The notes under the pieces: generated by a model
What the model was told of the DNA's origin: nothing
The model's database searches: none
What the model saw: the letters and a program-made list of their open reading frames with translations, nothing else
Assembly (NCBI GenBank): GCA_036702865.1
Contig: DATNQD010000074.1
Location: 1 to 64,000, forward strand
DNA from: Trichocoleus sp.
Lineage (GTDB): Bacteria > Cyanobacteriota > Cyanobacteriia > Elainellales > Elainellaceae
Length of the DNA stretch: 64,000 nt
Direction: 5' to 3'
Position numbers and translations under genes: made by a program
In this document: one piece after another, positions 1 through 7,922 of the stretch
How the letters are laid out: each line of letters begins with the position of its first letter
Numbering within the stretch: the first letter of the stretch is position 1

Positions 1-1
1 G

Positions 2-85
2 GCGGTGGAACTGTTCATCAAATGTGCTGCGCTCAATCGGATGATTCAGATCGCCAAGCCCGATAGCTACAAGGTTGAAGCTTAA
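2..85 (+). CDS. C-terminal end of a truncated gene, unrecognised
   Basis: An open frame enters from the left edge and stops at TAA (83-85). The 27 visible residues end in RMIQIAKPDSYKVEA. The frame looks coding (CTG, GCC and CGG codons, no stop), and it is followed by non-coding AT-rich DNA and a hairpin. I cannot identify the protein from so short a tail. Confidence 0.5.
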   Translation, partial: AVELFIKCAALNRMIQIAKPDSYKVEA

Positions 86-193
86 TACCAAGACTACCTC
101 AGGGCGGATTTGACCGTTTTTCTAATCATGCAACAAAGCCCCAGTTTGGATTTAAATCTAAAATACTTTAAAGCATATCATTCAATAAAAATG

Positions 194-213
194 GGGCGGA
201 CAAAATGCCGCCC
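194..213 (-). terminator. Rho-independent terminator of the carotenoid protein gene
   Basis: GGGCGG and CCGCCC form a perfect 6-bp GC stem with an 8-nt loop. Read on the minus strand the stem is followed by CATTTTTATTG, a T-rich tail. It lies just beyond the stop of the minus-strand gene and may also stop readthrough from the plus-strand gene ending at 85. Confidence 0.75.
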
Positions 214-242
214 TGCAATGCTAATCATTCTGCCAACAGGCT

Positions 243-770
243 TTAGAGGCTAGAAGTTTTCCCTGTTTCCGCCTGTGTTGGAATGGGTTGAACATCGCTG
301 TATCCCATGCCATTTGCAATTTGGCGCAGCACCGAGATTTGTTCTTGCAGTTCCAGGTTTTCGATCTGACTTAGTACCCCTGTAATCGTTTCCCCTGCTT
401 GGTAATTAGCAGGCATACCTACGATCGTGTCACCCATTCCTTGTGCCCAGGCATACCAGACTACAAGCTGGTTGTTGGGTGTAAGTGCCCCATAATCACG
501 GGAGTATTCAGAGTCTTCGCAATTGACAATTTGCCGCATGATAGCGAGCTGATCGTCTTTGGACAAATTGTAAAAATCTCCAAGTAAAACTGGAGCAAGG
601 TTCGGTTCAGCAGCAGCGGGAGCAGCAGGCGTGATTGATTCGCCCATCTTTTCGTAAATGTAGTACAAAAGCGCCAGTCGATCGTCAATATTCAGTTTTG
701 AGTAAGACTGAAACACGTTCTGAGACTTTTCAGACAAAAGTTGAGAATTGCTATCTGAACTGGATGTCAT
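243..770 (-). CDS. Helical carotenoid protein (OCP N-terminal domain-like)
   Basis: This is a 175-residue soluble all-helical protein that matches the N-terminal, carotenoid-binding domain of the orange carotenoid protein. Recognisable segments are LALLYYIYEKMGESITP, LSKDDQLAIMRQIVNCEDS, NNQLVVWYAWAQGMGD and ISVLRQIANGMGY. There is no C-terminal NTF2-like regulatory domain, so it belongs with the stand-alone helical carotenoid proteins, which bind a ketocarotenoid and quench singlet oxygen or phycobilisome energy. I chose the ATG at 770 because GGAAAG precedes it; a longer frame to 884 adds 38 residues of unlikely composition. No separate C-terminal-domain homologue lies nearby. It is transcribed away from the gene at 979 and ends at a strong terminator. 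Confidence 0.85.
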   Translation of the reverse strand: MTSSSDSNSQLLSEKSQNVFQSYSKLNIDDRLALLYYIYEKMGESITPAAPAAAEPNLAPVLLGDFYNLSKDDQLAIMRQIVNCEDSEYSRDYGALTPNNQLVVWYAWAQGMGDTIVGMPANYQAGETITGVLSQIENLELQEQISVLRQIANGMGYSDVQPIPTQAETGKTSSL

Positions 771-978
771 AAGGCTTTCCAAAATCACTTTAATTTCACA
801 TCTAGAATTAGCCGATTTTTGACTACAACTAAAACTTGCTGAAGGAAGACTTTTAGCTAACTTCTGGATCAATCTTTTGAACAATGATAAATCCGTCTAG
901 GGGGTGGTTAGAGCTGAAAGTATCTCCTGATACGATGTGACACATTAAATTCGCAACAAGAGATACAAAGGGGTAAAT

Positions 979-1284
979 ATGACTCAAGCTGGTGCAGACG
1001 CTAATTTTGATGCTGAACAGATGAAAGAAGACATTGCTCAGGGTGAGCAAAAGGCGCCTCAGGTCAATGTTGATGCAGATTACGAGCTTTCTAAAGAATT
1101 TGCTGTAGCAGATATCGATCGCACGAGTGCTGGTGCAGAAGCCGCAGAAGCCGCAACTGCTCATAAACTGGATGTAGATTCGATCGCTAGTCGCGCTGAT
1201 ACTGGTAAAAAGACAGAAGGCTTCTCTGATTCTGATCCACAGTCCTTTACAGATATGGCAAAGGAAGTTAACCCTCGGCTGTAA
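979..1284 (+). CDS. Small acidic protein of unknown function
   Basis: It encodes 101 residues, strongly acidic and rich in Ala, Asp and Glu, with no signal peptide, membrane segment or cysteine. The centre (AGAEAAEAATA) is low-complexity helix. AAAGGGG precedes the ATG at a good distance and a terminator follows the stop, so it is very likely expressed as a single gene. I do not recognise a family. Small hydrophilic proteins of this kind in cyanobacteria are often stress-related, but that is only an inference from composition and from its neighbours. Confidence 0.7.
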   Translation: MTQAGADANFDAEQMKEDIAQGEQKAPQVNVDADYELSKEFAVADIDRTSAGAEAAEAATAHKLDVDSIASRADTGKKTEGFSDSDPQSFTDMAKEVNPRL

Positions 1285-1318
1285 AACCAAGTTCCATTAT
1301 TTCAAAAATCGTTTAAAA

Positions 1319-1352
1319 GCCCATGCAGCTATCTCCGCTGTATGGCATTTTT
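1319..1352 (+). terminator. Rho-independent terminator after the small acidic protein
   Basis: GCCCATGCAG and CTGTATGGC form a stem with one G-U pair and one bulge, followed by ATTTTTGTT. It starts 35 bases after the stop codon at 1284. Confidence 0.6.
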
Positions 1353-1563
1353 GTTGGGCTATCTTTTAATAATTCATGGTGCAATAAAACTGTAATGATT
1401 TGTTACTGAAGGAGTTGTGCTGGAGCTGTTTGGCAATAAAACTTAAACACTTGCACCAGACTAGATACGCCTCACGGAAGATTTGCGATGTAACCAATAT
1501 CAAGTATTTCTTTAATTGGGAATTAATTAATTCGCACCAATTTATCGCTTTAGGTAAAATATC

Positions 1564-1938
1564 ATGATTCAACGCGGTTCTACAGTACAGATTCTCCGGA
1601 AAGAGTCTTATTGGTACAAGGACTATGGCACAGTAGCTTCAGTTGATCAAAGCGGAATTAAATACCCTGTTGTAGTGCGCTTCACTAAAGTCAACTATGC
1701 TGGGGTTAACACGAATAATTTTTCTTTATCAGATTTAGCCGAAGTTTCACTACCGCAATCGCAACCTAGAACATCAACGACTCCCTCCGGTGGTAAGCAG
1801 ACAACGCTTGATCCAGCAACTCGTCGGACTGGACAAGGCACGAATATGGCAGTTCGACCCGGATCTGCAGCTGAGTCTCCCGGAAACGACAATCCTTCTG
1901 TTGAGGGCGATCCAAACCAGGGAACAGAGTCTCGTTAA
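1564..1938 (+). CDS. psaE: Photosystem I reaction centre subunit IV (PsaE) with extended C-terminus
   Basis: Residues 1-62 are a clear Psa[21 protein letters not shown], then [19 protein letters not shown] and a [11 protein letters not shown] segment, the SH3-like beta barrel on the stromal face of photosystem I that helps dock ferredoxin and flavodoxin. Cyanobacterial PsaE is usually about 70-75 residues. Here the reading frame continues for about 60 more, a tail rich in Ser, Pro, Thr, Gly and Gln with no hydrophobic segment, ending [10 protein letters not shown]. The tail is likely disordered. The stop is followed at once by a strong terminator, so the tail belongs to the transcript. Core identity is certain; the role of the tail is unknown. 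Confidence 0.95.
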   Translation: MIQRGSTVQILRKESYWYKDYGTVASVDQSGIKYPVVVRFTKVNYAGVNTNNFSLSDLAEVSLPQSQPRTSTTPSGGKQTTLDPATRRTGQGTNMAVRPGSAAESPGNDNPSVEGDPNQGTESR

Positions 1939-1987
1939 TTTTGACAAGTCCTTAGCCAATTCAGATTGCTTTCAGGGGTTTTATCTT

Positions 1988-2018
1988 AAGGGGATGCCAG
2001 AAACGGTGCCCCTTTTTT
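1988..2018 (+). terminator. Rho-independent terminator of psaE
   Basis: AAGGGG (1988-1993) pairs with CCCCTT (2009-2014), and the stem runs straight into six T residues ending at 2018. It is about 50 bases downstream of the psaE stop. Confidence 0.85.
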
Positions 2019-2235
2019 CATGCTTTAGAGCAAGCGATCGAACGCACCTTAACTATTAAACGAATCAAGCTACTCCCGGTCGCCTACAACAAAATCTCTT
2101 GCTTTAGCGGGACGACTAAGGAATTTAGCAAGGAGAACATACAAGAAAAGGTTTAATGTAGCTTCAGTTTCTAAGTTTGAGCAGCGAATCCTGAAGCGAT
2201 CGAACCTCTGATATTCCTTTACCCATATCTTAGTC

Positions 2236-2736
2236 ATGGTAGAGATCGTTCAGTCTCATCAATTTCCGTTAAGAAAGTTCAGTGACGTTCAACAAGCTGC
2301 TGATGCACTTCATGCACTAGAAGAACAAGGGTTTGATGCTGAGCGGCTGGCAATTGTGCCTGAATCTCTGCAATCTCGTCCTAATATCCAAGAAACCGAA
2401 GCAGCTAACAGTGCTGGCGCAGGAGCGATCGTAGGCACCGTTTTAGGCGTAATGGTCGGACTTTTAATAGCTTCCTTTAATCTCAGCAGCACAGCCTCTC
2501 TTGATATGGCACCGCTGGCAGAAATCCTGTCCATTACATCGCTCGCCAGTGGCGTTGGTGCCGCAGGGGGGGCAGTCATCACAGCAATTACAGGTGGATC
2601 AGTGAACAAACAAGCTGTGCAATCAGGCGCAGGTGAAACAGAAAATTATTTGCTTGTTGTAGACAATACAACACCTGAAGAAGTACAAAAAGCCCAGAAT
2701 GTTTTACAGCAATTGAAGGGCGGAATACCTGCTTAA
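2236..2736 (+). CDS. Glycine-zipper stress protein with YflT/GS17M-like N-terminus
   Basis: The N-terminus (about residues 10-45, FSDVQQAADALHALEEQGFDAERLAIV) has the alternating pattern of the heat-induced stress protein YflT / general stress protein 17M fold. It is followed by a Gly/Ala-rich hydrophobic stretch (residues 55-125: AGAGAIVGTVLGVMVGLLIA, then GVGAAGGAVITAITGG), a glycine-zipper membrane-associated region. The C-terminus (NYLLVVDNTTPEEVQKA) looks like the end of the same ferredoxin-like fold. At 166 residues it is typical for this type. A longer relative with an added YsnF domain lies at 45646-46710. Function is inferred to be stress-related; no enzymatic motif is visible. Confidence 0.7.
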   Translation: MVEIVQSHQFPLRKFSDVQQAADALHALEEQGFDAERLAIVPESLQSRPNIQETEAANSAGAGAIVGTVLGVMVGLLIASFNLSSTASLDMAPLAEILSITSLASGVGAAGGAVITAITGGSVNKQAVQSGAGETENYLLVVDNTTPEEVQKAQNVLQQLKGGIPA

Positions 2737-2834
2737 TTTTTAGATTCCCTGTTTTGAAGCAATACTTCTCAGGATAGAAGAACAGCAATTTCTAGCTGAC
2801 TAATATCAAGGATATATTGGAGGAATCGAATCGG

Positions 2835-2865
2835 GCAGTCCTTCTCCTTTGGGGGCTGCTTTTTT
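2835..2865 (+). terminator. Rho-independent terminator
   Basis: GCAGTCC pairs with GGGCTGC (one G-U) across an 11-nt loop, followed by six T residues. It is the first strong stop signal after the gene ending at 2736. Confidence 0.65.
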
Positions 2866-2995
2866 GTTGGTTATTTTGGCTTTATTGCTTGTTAGACAAA
2901 TTATTTTCGGTTTCAATCGACCGATCGATCTGCTAATTGGTTTAAAACAAAGTTGCTCTAACTCAATCAAAATCAACCAGAATTGGCAACAAAAA

Positions 2996-3022
2996 TCCCC
3001 AGCCAAGAACCCGAAGCTGGGG
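2996..3022 (-). terminator. Orphan minus-strand terminator-like hairpin
   Basis: TCCCCAGC (2996-3003) and GCTGGGGA (3015-3022) form a perfect 8-bp stem. On the minus strand it is followed by TTTTTG, so it has the form of a terminator for minus-strand transcription. No convincing minus-strand gene ends here, which leaves a small antisense or non-coding transcript from the 3.0-3.2 kb region as one possibility. Confidence 0.5.
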
Positions 3023-3244
3023 AATGAGTGCATCTACGTTTGTACTCGCTGTGAGTCGCTTATTCACTAAATTATCGATTTAGTAGGGGTGAAACATCCT
3101 CCTATATGCAGATTTTCTGGTAGCGATCGGTTTCAAGCTGCTTGCTCAAAATGATTCACTCAAATATTCCGGCTAAAGAGGGATAACAGCAATTGTTCAG
3201 TGATACACAATCTTGATTAGTTAGATTGAAAACGGAGAATAATT

Positions 3245-3427
3245 ATGAGCCAAGATAATCAACAAAACGATGAATCATTGCGTGGACCAATGAAAGGCGT
3301 TCCTGATGATCAAACCCCTGCTGTAACCACTGCTGGAAGCTATACAGGAACCAGCCCTGATGCAAAGAATAAGTCCCAAGAATCAGAAAATTCTGATGAG
3401 GAAACGATCCAAGAGCAAGGATCATAA
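3245..3427 (+). CDS. Small hydrophilic protein, 60 residues, unknown
   Basis: It encodes MSQDNQQNDESLRGPMKG followed by a Ser, Asp, Glu and Gln-rich sequence ending ETIQEQGS, with no hydrophobic segment and no cysteine. ACGGAGAATAATT precedes the ATG, a good ribosome-binding site. The composition is that of an intrinsically disordered, possibly desiccation- or osmotic-stress-related protein, but I do not recognise a family. It converges with a small minus-strand gene, and a long hairpin lies between them. Confidence 0.55.
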   Translation: MSQDNQQNDESLRGPMKGVPDDQTPAVTTAGSYTGTSPDAKNKSQESENSDEETIQEQGS

Positions 3428-3486
3428 CTTGACTCAACGGTGATTAAATAAGTGAGAAACTAAGGAAGCACGATCGTCTTCCGGCA

Positions 3487-3531
3487 CTCCTGTCAATTTC
3501 AGCCTGAAGCTGATTTAAAAGTTGGCAGGAG
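3487..3531. other. Long inverted repeat between two converging small genes
   Basis: CTCCTGTCAA (3487-3496) pairs with TTGGCAGGAG (3522-3531) with one G-U, and inside it TCAGC pairs with GCTGA. There is no T tract on the plus strand. It could act as a two-way transcription stop or as a 3'-end stabiliser for the genes at 3245 and 3537. Confidence 0.5.
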
Positions 3532-3536
3532 ACTTG

Positions 3537-3647
3537 CTATTGAAAGAGAAACCCTGCAAACAAAAGTGGCAATAGCAGTGCGGCAGAAATCACTAGAATT
3601 AGAGTACTGGCATCAACGTTAACAACATTCTTAGGTGGCTCTTTCAT
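3537..3647 (-). CDS. 36-residue single-pass membrane micro-protein
   Basis: On the minus strand an ATG at 3647 opens a 36-codon frame: MKEPPKNVVNVDAST, then LILVISAALLLPLLFAGFLF and a final Q. The first 15 residues are polar with three Lys, and the rest is one clean transmembrane helix. GAGGT sits six bases before the ATG. It lies 65 bases downstream of the cyclase gene on the same strand, so it may be the last gene of the uracil-catabolism transcript. The size and shape resemble the small subunits of photosynthetic or respiratory membrane complexes, but it matches none I know (PsaM, PsaX, PetN or PsbJ). It is real by codon pattern and ribosome site, of unknown function. Confidence 0.55.
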   Translation of the reverse strand: MKEPPKNVVNVDASTLILVISAALLLPLLFAGFLFQ

Positions 3648-3712
3648 TGCGACCTCGTTCAATTATTAAACTCATAGAACTTACAGCTTACCTGAAATTA
3701 ATTTAGGCTGCT

Positions 3713-4417
3713 TCAGGGCAGCAGTGCCAGCACAGAGACAGGTGAACCTGTTCCACCCTGCAAAGGCAATACCCCAATCACGATCGTTGTTCCCATTGCC
3801 GGAAGCTGACCCAAGTTTGCCAAGTTTTCTAGCACAATACGCGGCTGTGAGAGAACGAGGCGATTAACGGCAAAGGTTGAATCGTTGCCCGGATCAACGC
3901 CATGCGTATCAATCCCAATGCCTGCAATTTGTCGCTGCTCTAGCAGAAATTCCACTGCCTCTAAGCCAAATCCAGGGAAATGTGCTGTTCCAGCGCGATC
4001 GACATTAAAAAACGCAGTCGGATCATGCCAGCGAATTTCCCAACCCGTATTGAGTAAGACAAGACTACCTGCAGCGATCGTGCCATGCTGCTGTTCCCAA
4101 AGGGCGATATCGGACAGAGTGAGGATGTAATCTGGGTTGTGCAGAACCCGATCGCGGATATCAATGACAATAGCGGCAGCAATCAACGATTCTGGAGAGT
4201 AAGCATCAATCCCAATCCCTCGTTGATAAAAGCTAGCAGGTGCGTTGATATGGGTTGCGCTATGTTCTCCAATCGTCAGTTTTCTGAGCTGATAGCCTTC
4301 AGTTGCAAGATCAGCAACAGTCGTGAGTTCAATGGATGGATCGCCTGCCCAACATGGAATCTGCTCATGAATAACATGGCTGAGTGAAATCACTCGTGAA
4401 TAGGTCAATGTATTCAT
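3713..4417 (-). CDS. Cyclase family (kynurenine formamidase-like) metal-dependent hydrolase
   Basis: The 234-residue protein shows the cyclase/formamidase metal-binding signature: SHVIHEQIPCWAGDP near residue 13, GEHSATHINAPASF near residue 50 (the HxxTHxD-type motif, here with Asn in the Asp position), and GIGIDTHGVDPG near residue 168. Family members hydrolyse N-formyl or ring amide bonds, as in kynurenine formamidase. Its ATG directly follows the stop of the URC4 gene with no base between them, so the two are translationally coupled. I infer that it hydrolyses an intermediate of uracil breakdown. The Asn in place of the usual Asp in the main motif is worth noting. Confidence 0.8.
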   Translation of the reverse strand: MNTLTYSRVISLSHVIHEQIPCWAGDPSIELTTVADLATEGYQLRKLTIGEHSATHINAPASFYQRGIGIDAYSPESLIAAAIVIDIRDRVLHNPDYILTLSDIALWEQQHGTIAAGSLVLLNTGWEIRWHDPTAFFNVDRAGTAHFPGFGLEAVEFLLEQRQIAGIGIDTHGVDPGNDSTFAVNRLVLSQPRIVLENLANLGQLPAMGTTIVIGVLPLQGGTGSPVSVLALLP

Positions 4418-5674
4418 TTAGAACACTGTTCCATCGCTGATGATTTGAATGGGAGGAATGCCACCCGATCGCTTTTCTTGAGCAATTTGCCGTCCCGCTG
4501 CCCAGGTTCCTCCTTCTAAAACTTTGGCTAACGGTAGCGTTTCAGCCGTCATACCCAGTTTTTGACGAATCTGATTGGCAATGCGATCGAGCAAAATGAC
4601 CGTCAGAGCCCGCCATTCCACAATCACTTCTGAACTGGGCGAATGCGCTGCACTAATCACCGCGTCATACTTGGGCTGCAACAGTTCCAAATCGAGGCAC
4701 AGCCCGCCATTACGATATTCGGAAAGCCCGGTGAGCGCATCCAGATTAGTAATCTGCAACCCTAACTCCTGCAACGGTTCCAGCAGCGAATAGGTCAGCC
4801 ATTGCGAGAGTTTGTGAAAGGGAACCAGCCGAGAACCCAAACCGCGATCGGGCAAAGCAGAATGAAACCAAACGTCCCCCAGATTCACACCTGCGATCGT
4901 AGTGCGTCCTGACCAGATTTCGCTTAAGCCAGTCAAAACTGCCTCAAAAACATGATGCGCTGCTAATCGGCTCTGAACTGCCTGCTCCAACAGATAATCA
5001 ACCAGATACCCCGGACGCGGATTCTCCTGCCCAAATAACTCTGGATAAGCTTGCAGCACTCTGCCTAATTGATGCATTAACGCCAGTCGCCCTGAAACTC
5101 CAACAAGCGGATTTTTCTCGCTGACCTGAAATCCTGCTGCAAAAGCAGATTCAGTTAAATTTTGCAATCCGATCGCGTCTGCCTGACAGGGATGGTTTCG
5201 ATCGCTGGAAAAGCTGCCCTGCATGAGTAGATGAAAGCTGGCAACCCCCAACCCTTCCGATCGCTTAAACACTTGCCCAGTCTGAATTTCTTGATATTGC
5301 CAATCTGCGCCTGCTCCAGCATCCAGCAAGACACTCGTGATGACCAGATCGAACTTTGCTCTCGCTTTTTCTACAGGAGTCAAACCAGATAGCTGCTGAT
5401 CGAAGTAGGCGGCTCGATTCACACCACCTGCTTCAAAATGCCGCCAGCGGCTATGAAACGGAACATTTAGATCAGGATATGCCTTTTGCATCACTGCAAT
5501 GACGTAATCAGCAACGCGATCGAGCTGACTTAAATCACAGCGAAAATGACGCAGCTGATCTTGATTCGCTAACTCAAACAAGTATCCACATCGCTCTCGA
5601 ATTGCCTGAGTCGATCGCAGATAATGAATCGCTGTTTGCTCTAAATCAGATAAGGGTTGAGAGTGCAGAACCAC
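4418..5674 (-). CDS. URC4/Urg3 (DUF1688) uracil catabolism protein
   Basis: About 418 residues with the features of the URC4/Urg3 family (DUF1688): LRSTQAIRERCGYLFELAN at the start, HSRWRHFEAGGVNR near residue 90, LDAGAGADWQYQEIQTGQ near residue 130 and EYRNGGLCLDLELLQPK near residue 325. In the yeast Lachancea kluyveri URC4 is required for a uracil degradation route distinct from the reductive and Rut pathways; its precise reaction is not settled. I place the start at GTG 5674, behind GGGAGGG and 19 bases after the upp stop. An ATG at 5728 would give 436 residues overlapping upp by 35 bases. It sits between upp and the cyclase gene in one tight operon. Confidence 0.85.
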   Translation of the reverse strand: MVLHSQPLSDLEQTAIHYLRSTQAIRERCGYLFELANQDQLRHFRCDLSQLDRVADYVIAVMQKAYPDLNVPFHSRWRHFEAGGVNRAAYFDQQLSGLTPVEKARAKFDLVITSVLLDAGAGADWQYQEIQTGQVFKRSEGLGVASFHLLMQGSFSSDRNHPCQADAIGLQNLTESAFAAGFQVSEKNPLVGVSGRLALMHQLGRVLQAYPELFGQENPRPGYLVDYLLEQAVQSRLAAHHVFEAVLTGLSEIWSGRTTIAGVNLGDVWFHSALPDRGLGSRLVPFHKLSQWLTYSLLEPLQELGLQITNLDALTGLSEYRNGGLCLDLELLQPKYDAVISAAHSPSSEVIVEWRALTVILLDRIANQIRQKLGMTAETLPLAKVLEGGTWAAGRQIAQEKRSGGIPPIQIISDGTVF

Positions 5675-5693
5675 GATCGTTTTATTCCCTCCC

Positions 5694-6341
5694 TTACTTC
5701 GTGCCAAAGAGCCGATCGCCAGCATCACCTAACCCCGGCACAATGTAACCGTGATCGTTCAACTGTTCATCGATCGCGGCAGTGTAAATGGGGATATCGG
5801 GGTGCTGTTCCTGAAGATGCTGAATGCCTTCGGGGGCAGCCAGGAGACAAACAAATTTGATTGAGGCAGGGTTTGCTTCTTTGAGGCGATCGACCGCAGC
5901 AACGGCAGAGTTTCCGGTTGCCAGCATTGGGTCAACAACCAACATATCTCGCTGCTCAACATCAGGCGGCAGCTTGAGATAATATTCCACGGCAGTTAAG
6001 GTAGATGGCTCTCGATATAGCCCAATGTGTCCAACTTTGGCAGTGGGCATGAGTTCGATCATGCCGTCGAGTAAGCCCTGCCCCGCGCGGAGAATGGACA
6101 CCAGCACCATTTTCTTTTCCGCTGCTAATACGGGAGCTTCCATTATGGCGATCGGCGTTTCGATCTTCTCGTATTTCAGCGGCAGATCGCGGGTCACTTC
6201 ATATGCCAGCAGCATCGAGACTTCTTTCATCAGGCGACGGAAATCTTGGGTGTGGGTGTCTGCCCGCCGCATCAAGGTCAGCTTATGCTGCACCAACGGA
6301 TGCTCAATCAGAAAAACATTTTTACCTGGAGATTGATTCAT
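5694..6341 (-). CDS. upp: Uracil phosphoribosyltransferase (URC6-type)
   Basis: The 215-residue protein has all UPRTase landmarks: [12 protein letters not shown] near the start, [14 protein letters not shown], the PRPP-binding loop [15 protein letters not shown] near residue 130, and the terminal uracil-binding end [14 protein letters not shown]. It converts uracil and PRPP to UMP. In this setting it would feed the URC pathway, where uracil is first activated to the nucleotide, rather than only salvaging uracil. It is the first gene of a minus-strand operon and diverges from the URC1 homologue across 157 bases. Confidence 0.93.
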   Translation of the reverse strand: MNQSPGKNVFLIEHPLVQHKLTLMRRADTHTQDFRRLMKEVSMLLAYEVTRDLPLKYEKIETPIAIMEAPVLAAEKKMVLVSILRAGQGLLDGMIELMPTAKVGHIGLYREPSTLTAVEYYLKLPPDVEQRDMLVVDPMLATGNSAVAAVDRLKEANPASIKFVCLLAAPEGIQHLQEQHPDIPIYTAAIDEQLNDHGYIVPGLGDAGDRLFGTK

Positions 6342-6498
6342 AGATGCCTGTAGCGTCCACAGCGTCAGAACTGTATATTTTGTAATCCGACCGGATCAAG
6401 TGTTAGTAGCCTTTGACACGAATTGGAGAAATAGAAATCGGGAGGATTCAGATACTACAATACGATACATCTCTATTACGGGATGCCACTGTACCGCT

Positions 6499-7776
6499 AT
6501 GACCGATCGCCCAGCCCAGCCAAACGGCAAATCTAGTAAAACGAAGCATATTATTCTCACCTCTCACCATCGCGGCAGCGACCAGGTCATGCCGATCCAT
6601 TGGGGGGCAGCCGATCCGCAGACCCGAGGGGCAATCATTGGTTCGCTTCGCAGCCTCAAGCACCGCAATGTTATTGGCACTCATGCCGGATCGTATGGCG
6701 TTTATCGCGCTTTAGCCGTTGCCAGTGGCGTTCTCGATCCAACCCACAAAGCCGACCTGACGAACACTGCGCCGATCGTCCAGCTTGGACCCCATCCCAG
6801 TTGGGGCGATCCGGACAAAATTGTCTCCCTCGATCCCTTCGGAGCCTTTGGCAGCAGCACATTTGCCGATCTCTCGTCTGAAGAATATGACGTTCTGCCC
6901 ACGATCGCCATCACCAAGGCACATATCAACATTCCCGAACTGAAAGATGAGATCGCCGCCGGGCGCTTGCAGGTCGATGGGCAAATTCTCAAAGCAGACG
7001 GCAGTTTATTAGTCACGAAAGCAGCGATCGATCCAGTCTGGTATCTTCCCGGCATTGCCAAGCGGCTACAAATTGACGAATGGGATTTGCGGCGCGTGCT
7101 GTTTCAGCAAACCGGAGGCATGTTTCCAGAACTGGTGACTCGTCCCGATCTCCATGTTTTCCTGCCCCCGATCGGCGGCACCACCGTTTACATTGTCGGC
7201 GACCCGGATGCAATTAAGAATCCTGACCTGCCAGTCGCGGTTCGCGTTCATGATGAATGCAACGGCTCTGACGTGTTCGGCTCCGATATCTGCACTTGCC
7301 GTCCTTATTTAGTGCATGGAATTGAGGTCTGTATTCAAACCGCGCAAGAAGGCGGCGTCGGCGTCATTGTCTATTGTCGGAAGGAAGGCAGAGCACTGGG
7401 CGAAGTGACAAAATTCCTGGTCTATAATGCGCGCAAACGGCAGGAAGGGGGCGATCGGGCAGATGCCTATTTCTTGCGAACTGAATGCGTTGCTGGAGTT
7501 CAGGACATGCGCTTTCAGGAACTCATGCCCGATGTACTGCACTGGCTAGGGATTACCCGGATCGATCGACTCGTCTCAATGAGCAACCTCAAATATAATG
7601 CGATTACTCATGCAGGCATTGAGGTCGTCCAGCGGATTCCGATTCCCCCAGAGTTGATTCCGGCAGATGCTCAGGTAGAAATTGAGGCAAAAAAGGCATC
7701 CGGCTATTATTCCGAAAATGAAGTATTGGCAGCAGAGGAACTGGCAGCCGTGAAAGGACGCGAGTATCAACCGTGA
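6499..7776 (+). CDS. URC1-type GTP cyclohydrolase II homologue
   Basis: The protein has 425 residues from the ATG at 6499. Residues about 230-400 form a GTP cyclohydrolase II domain: RVHDECNGSDVFGSDICTC keeps the three zinc cysteines, and YCRKEGRALGEV matches the catalytic arginine region. The N-terminal 220 residues (MPIHWGAADPQTRG, LGPHPSWGDPDKIVSLDPFG) are typical of the URC1 branch, not of RibA used for riboflavin. In the URC pathway URC1 is thought to open the uracil nucleotide ring. A longer frame from GTG 6400 adds 33 residues unlike the family. It diverges from upp, URC4 and the cyclase, so all four are probably co-regulated from 6342-6498. Confidence 0.85.
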   Translation: MTDRPAQPNGKSSKTKHIILTSHHRGSDQVMPIHWGAADPQTRGAIIGSLRSLKHRNVIGTHAGSYGVYRALAVASGVLDPTHKADLTNTAPIVQLGPHPSWGDPDKIVSLDPFGAFGSSTFADLSSEEYDVLPTIAITKAHINIPELKDEIAAGRLQVDGQILKADGSLLVTKAAIDPVWYLPGIAKRLQIDEWDLRRVLFQQTGGMFPELVTRPDLHVFLPPIGGTTVYIVGDPDAIKNPDLPVAVRVHDECNGSDVFGSDICTCRPYLVHGIEVCIQTAQEGGVGVIVYCRKEGRALGEVTKFLVYNARKRQEGGDRADAYFLRTECVAGVQDMRFQELMPDVLHWLGITRIDRLVSMSNLKYNAITHAGIEVVQRIPIPPELIPADAQVEIEAKKASGYYSENEVLAAEELAAVKGREYQP

Positions 7777-7922
7777 CACAAGTGAGCGGAAATCATCGTC
7801 ATTCCTGCATCTTTGATTTCAGCTATCATCGATTCTGCCCAGAGACTCAGGTATTCTAGCAAAGGAGCCTTTGTTCTTCAGGTTCTACGCGCAAACCTTC
7901 AATCCTTAGATATCGAGTTGAT

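Larger units (their letters stand above)
2737..3244. other. Non-coding stretch with two hairpins
   Basis: This 508-base gap contains a plus-strand terminator at 2835-2865, a minus-strand terminator-like hairpin at 2996-3022 and the leader of the gene at 3245. A 73-residue frame (2849-3070) begins inside the first terminator and has no ribosome-binding site, so I do not call it. Confidence 0.5.

Noticed and set aside
2849-3070. 73-residue plus-strand frame with a hydrophobic start
   Set aside because: It begins within a rho-independent terminator, contains a second hairpin and has no ribosome-binding site.
6400-6498. GTG start giving 33 extra residues on the URC1 homologue
   Set aside because: The added residues are unlike the family, and the region is the divergent promoter.
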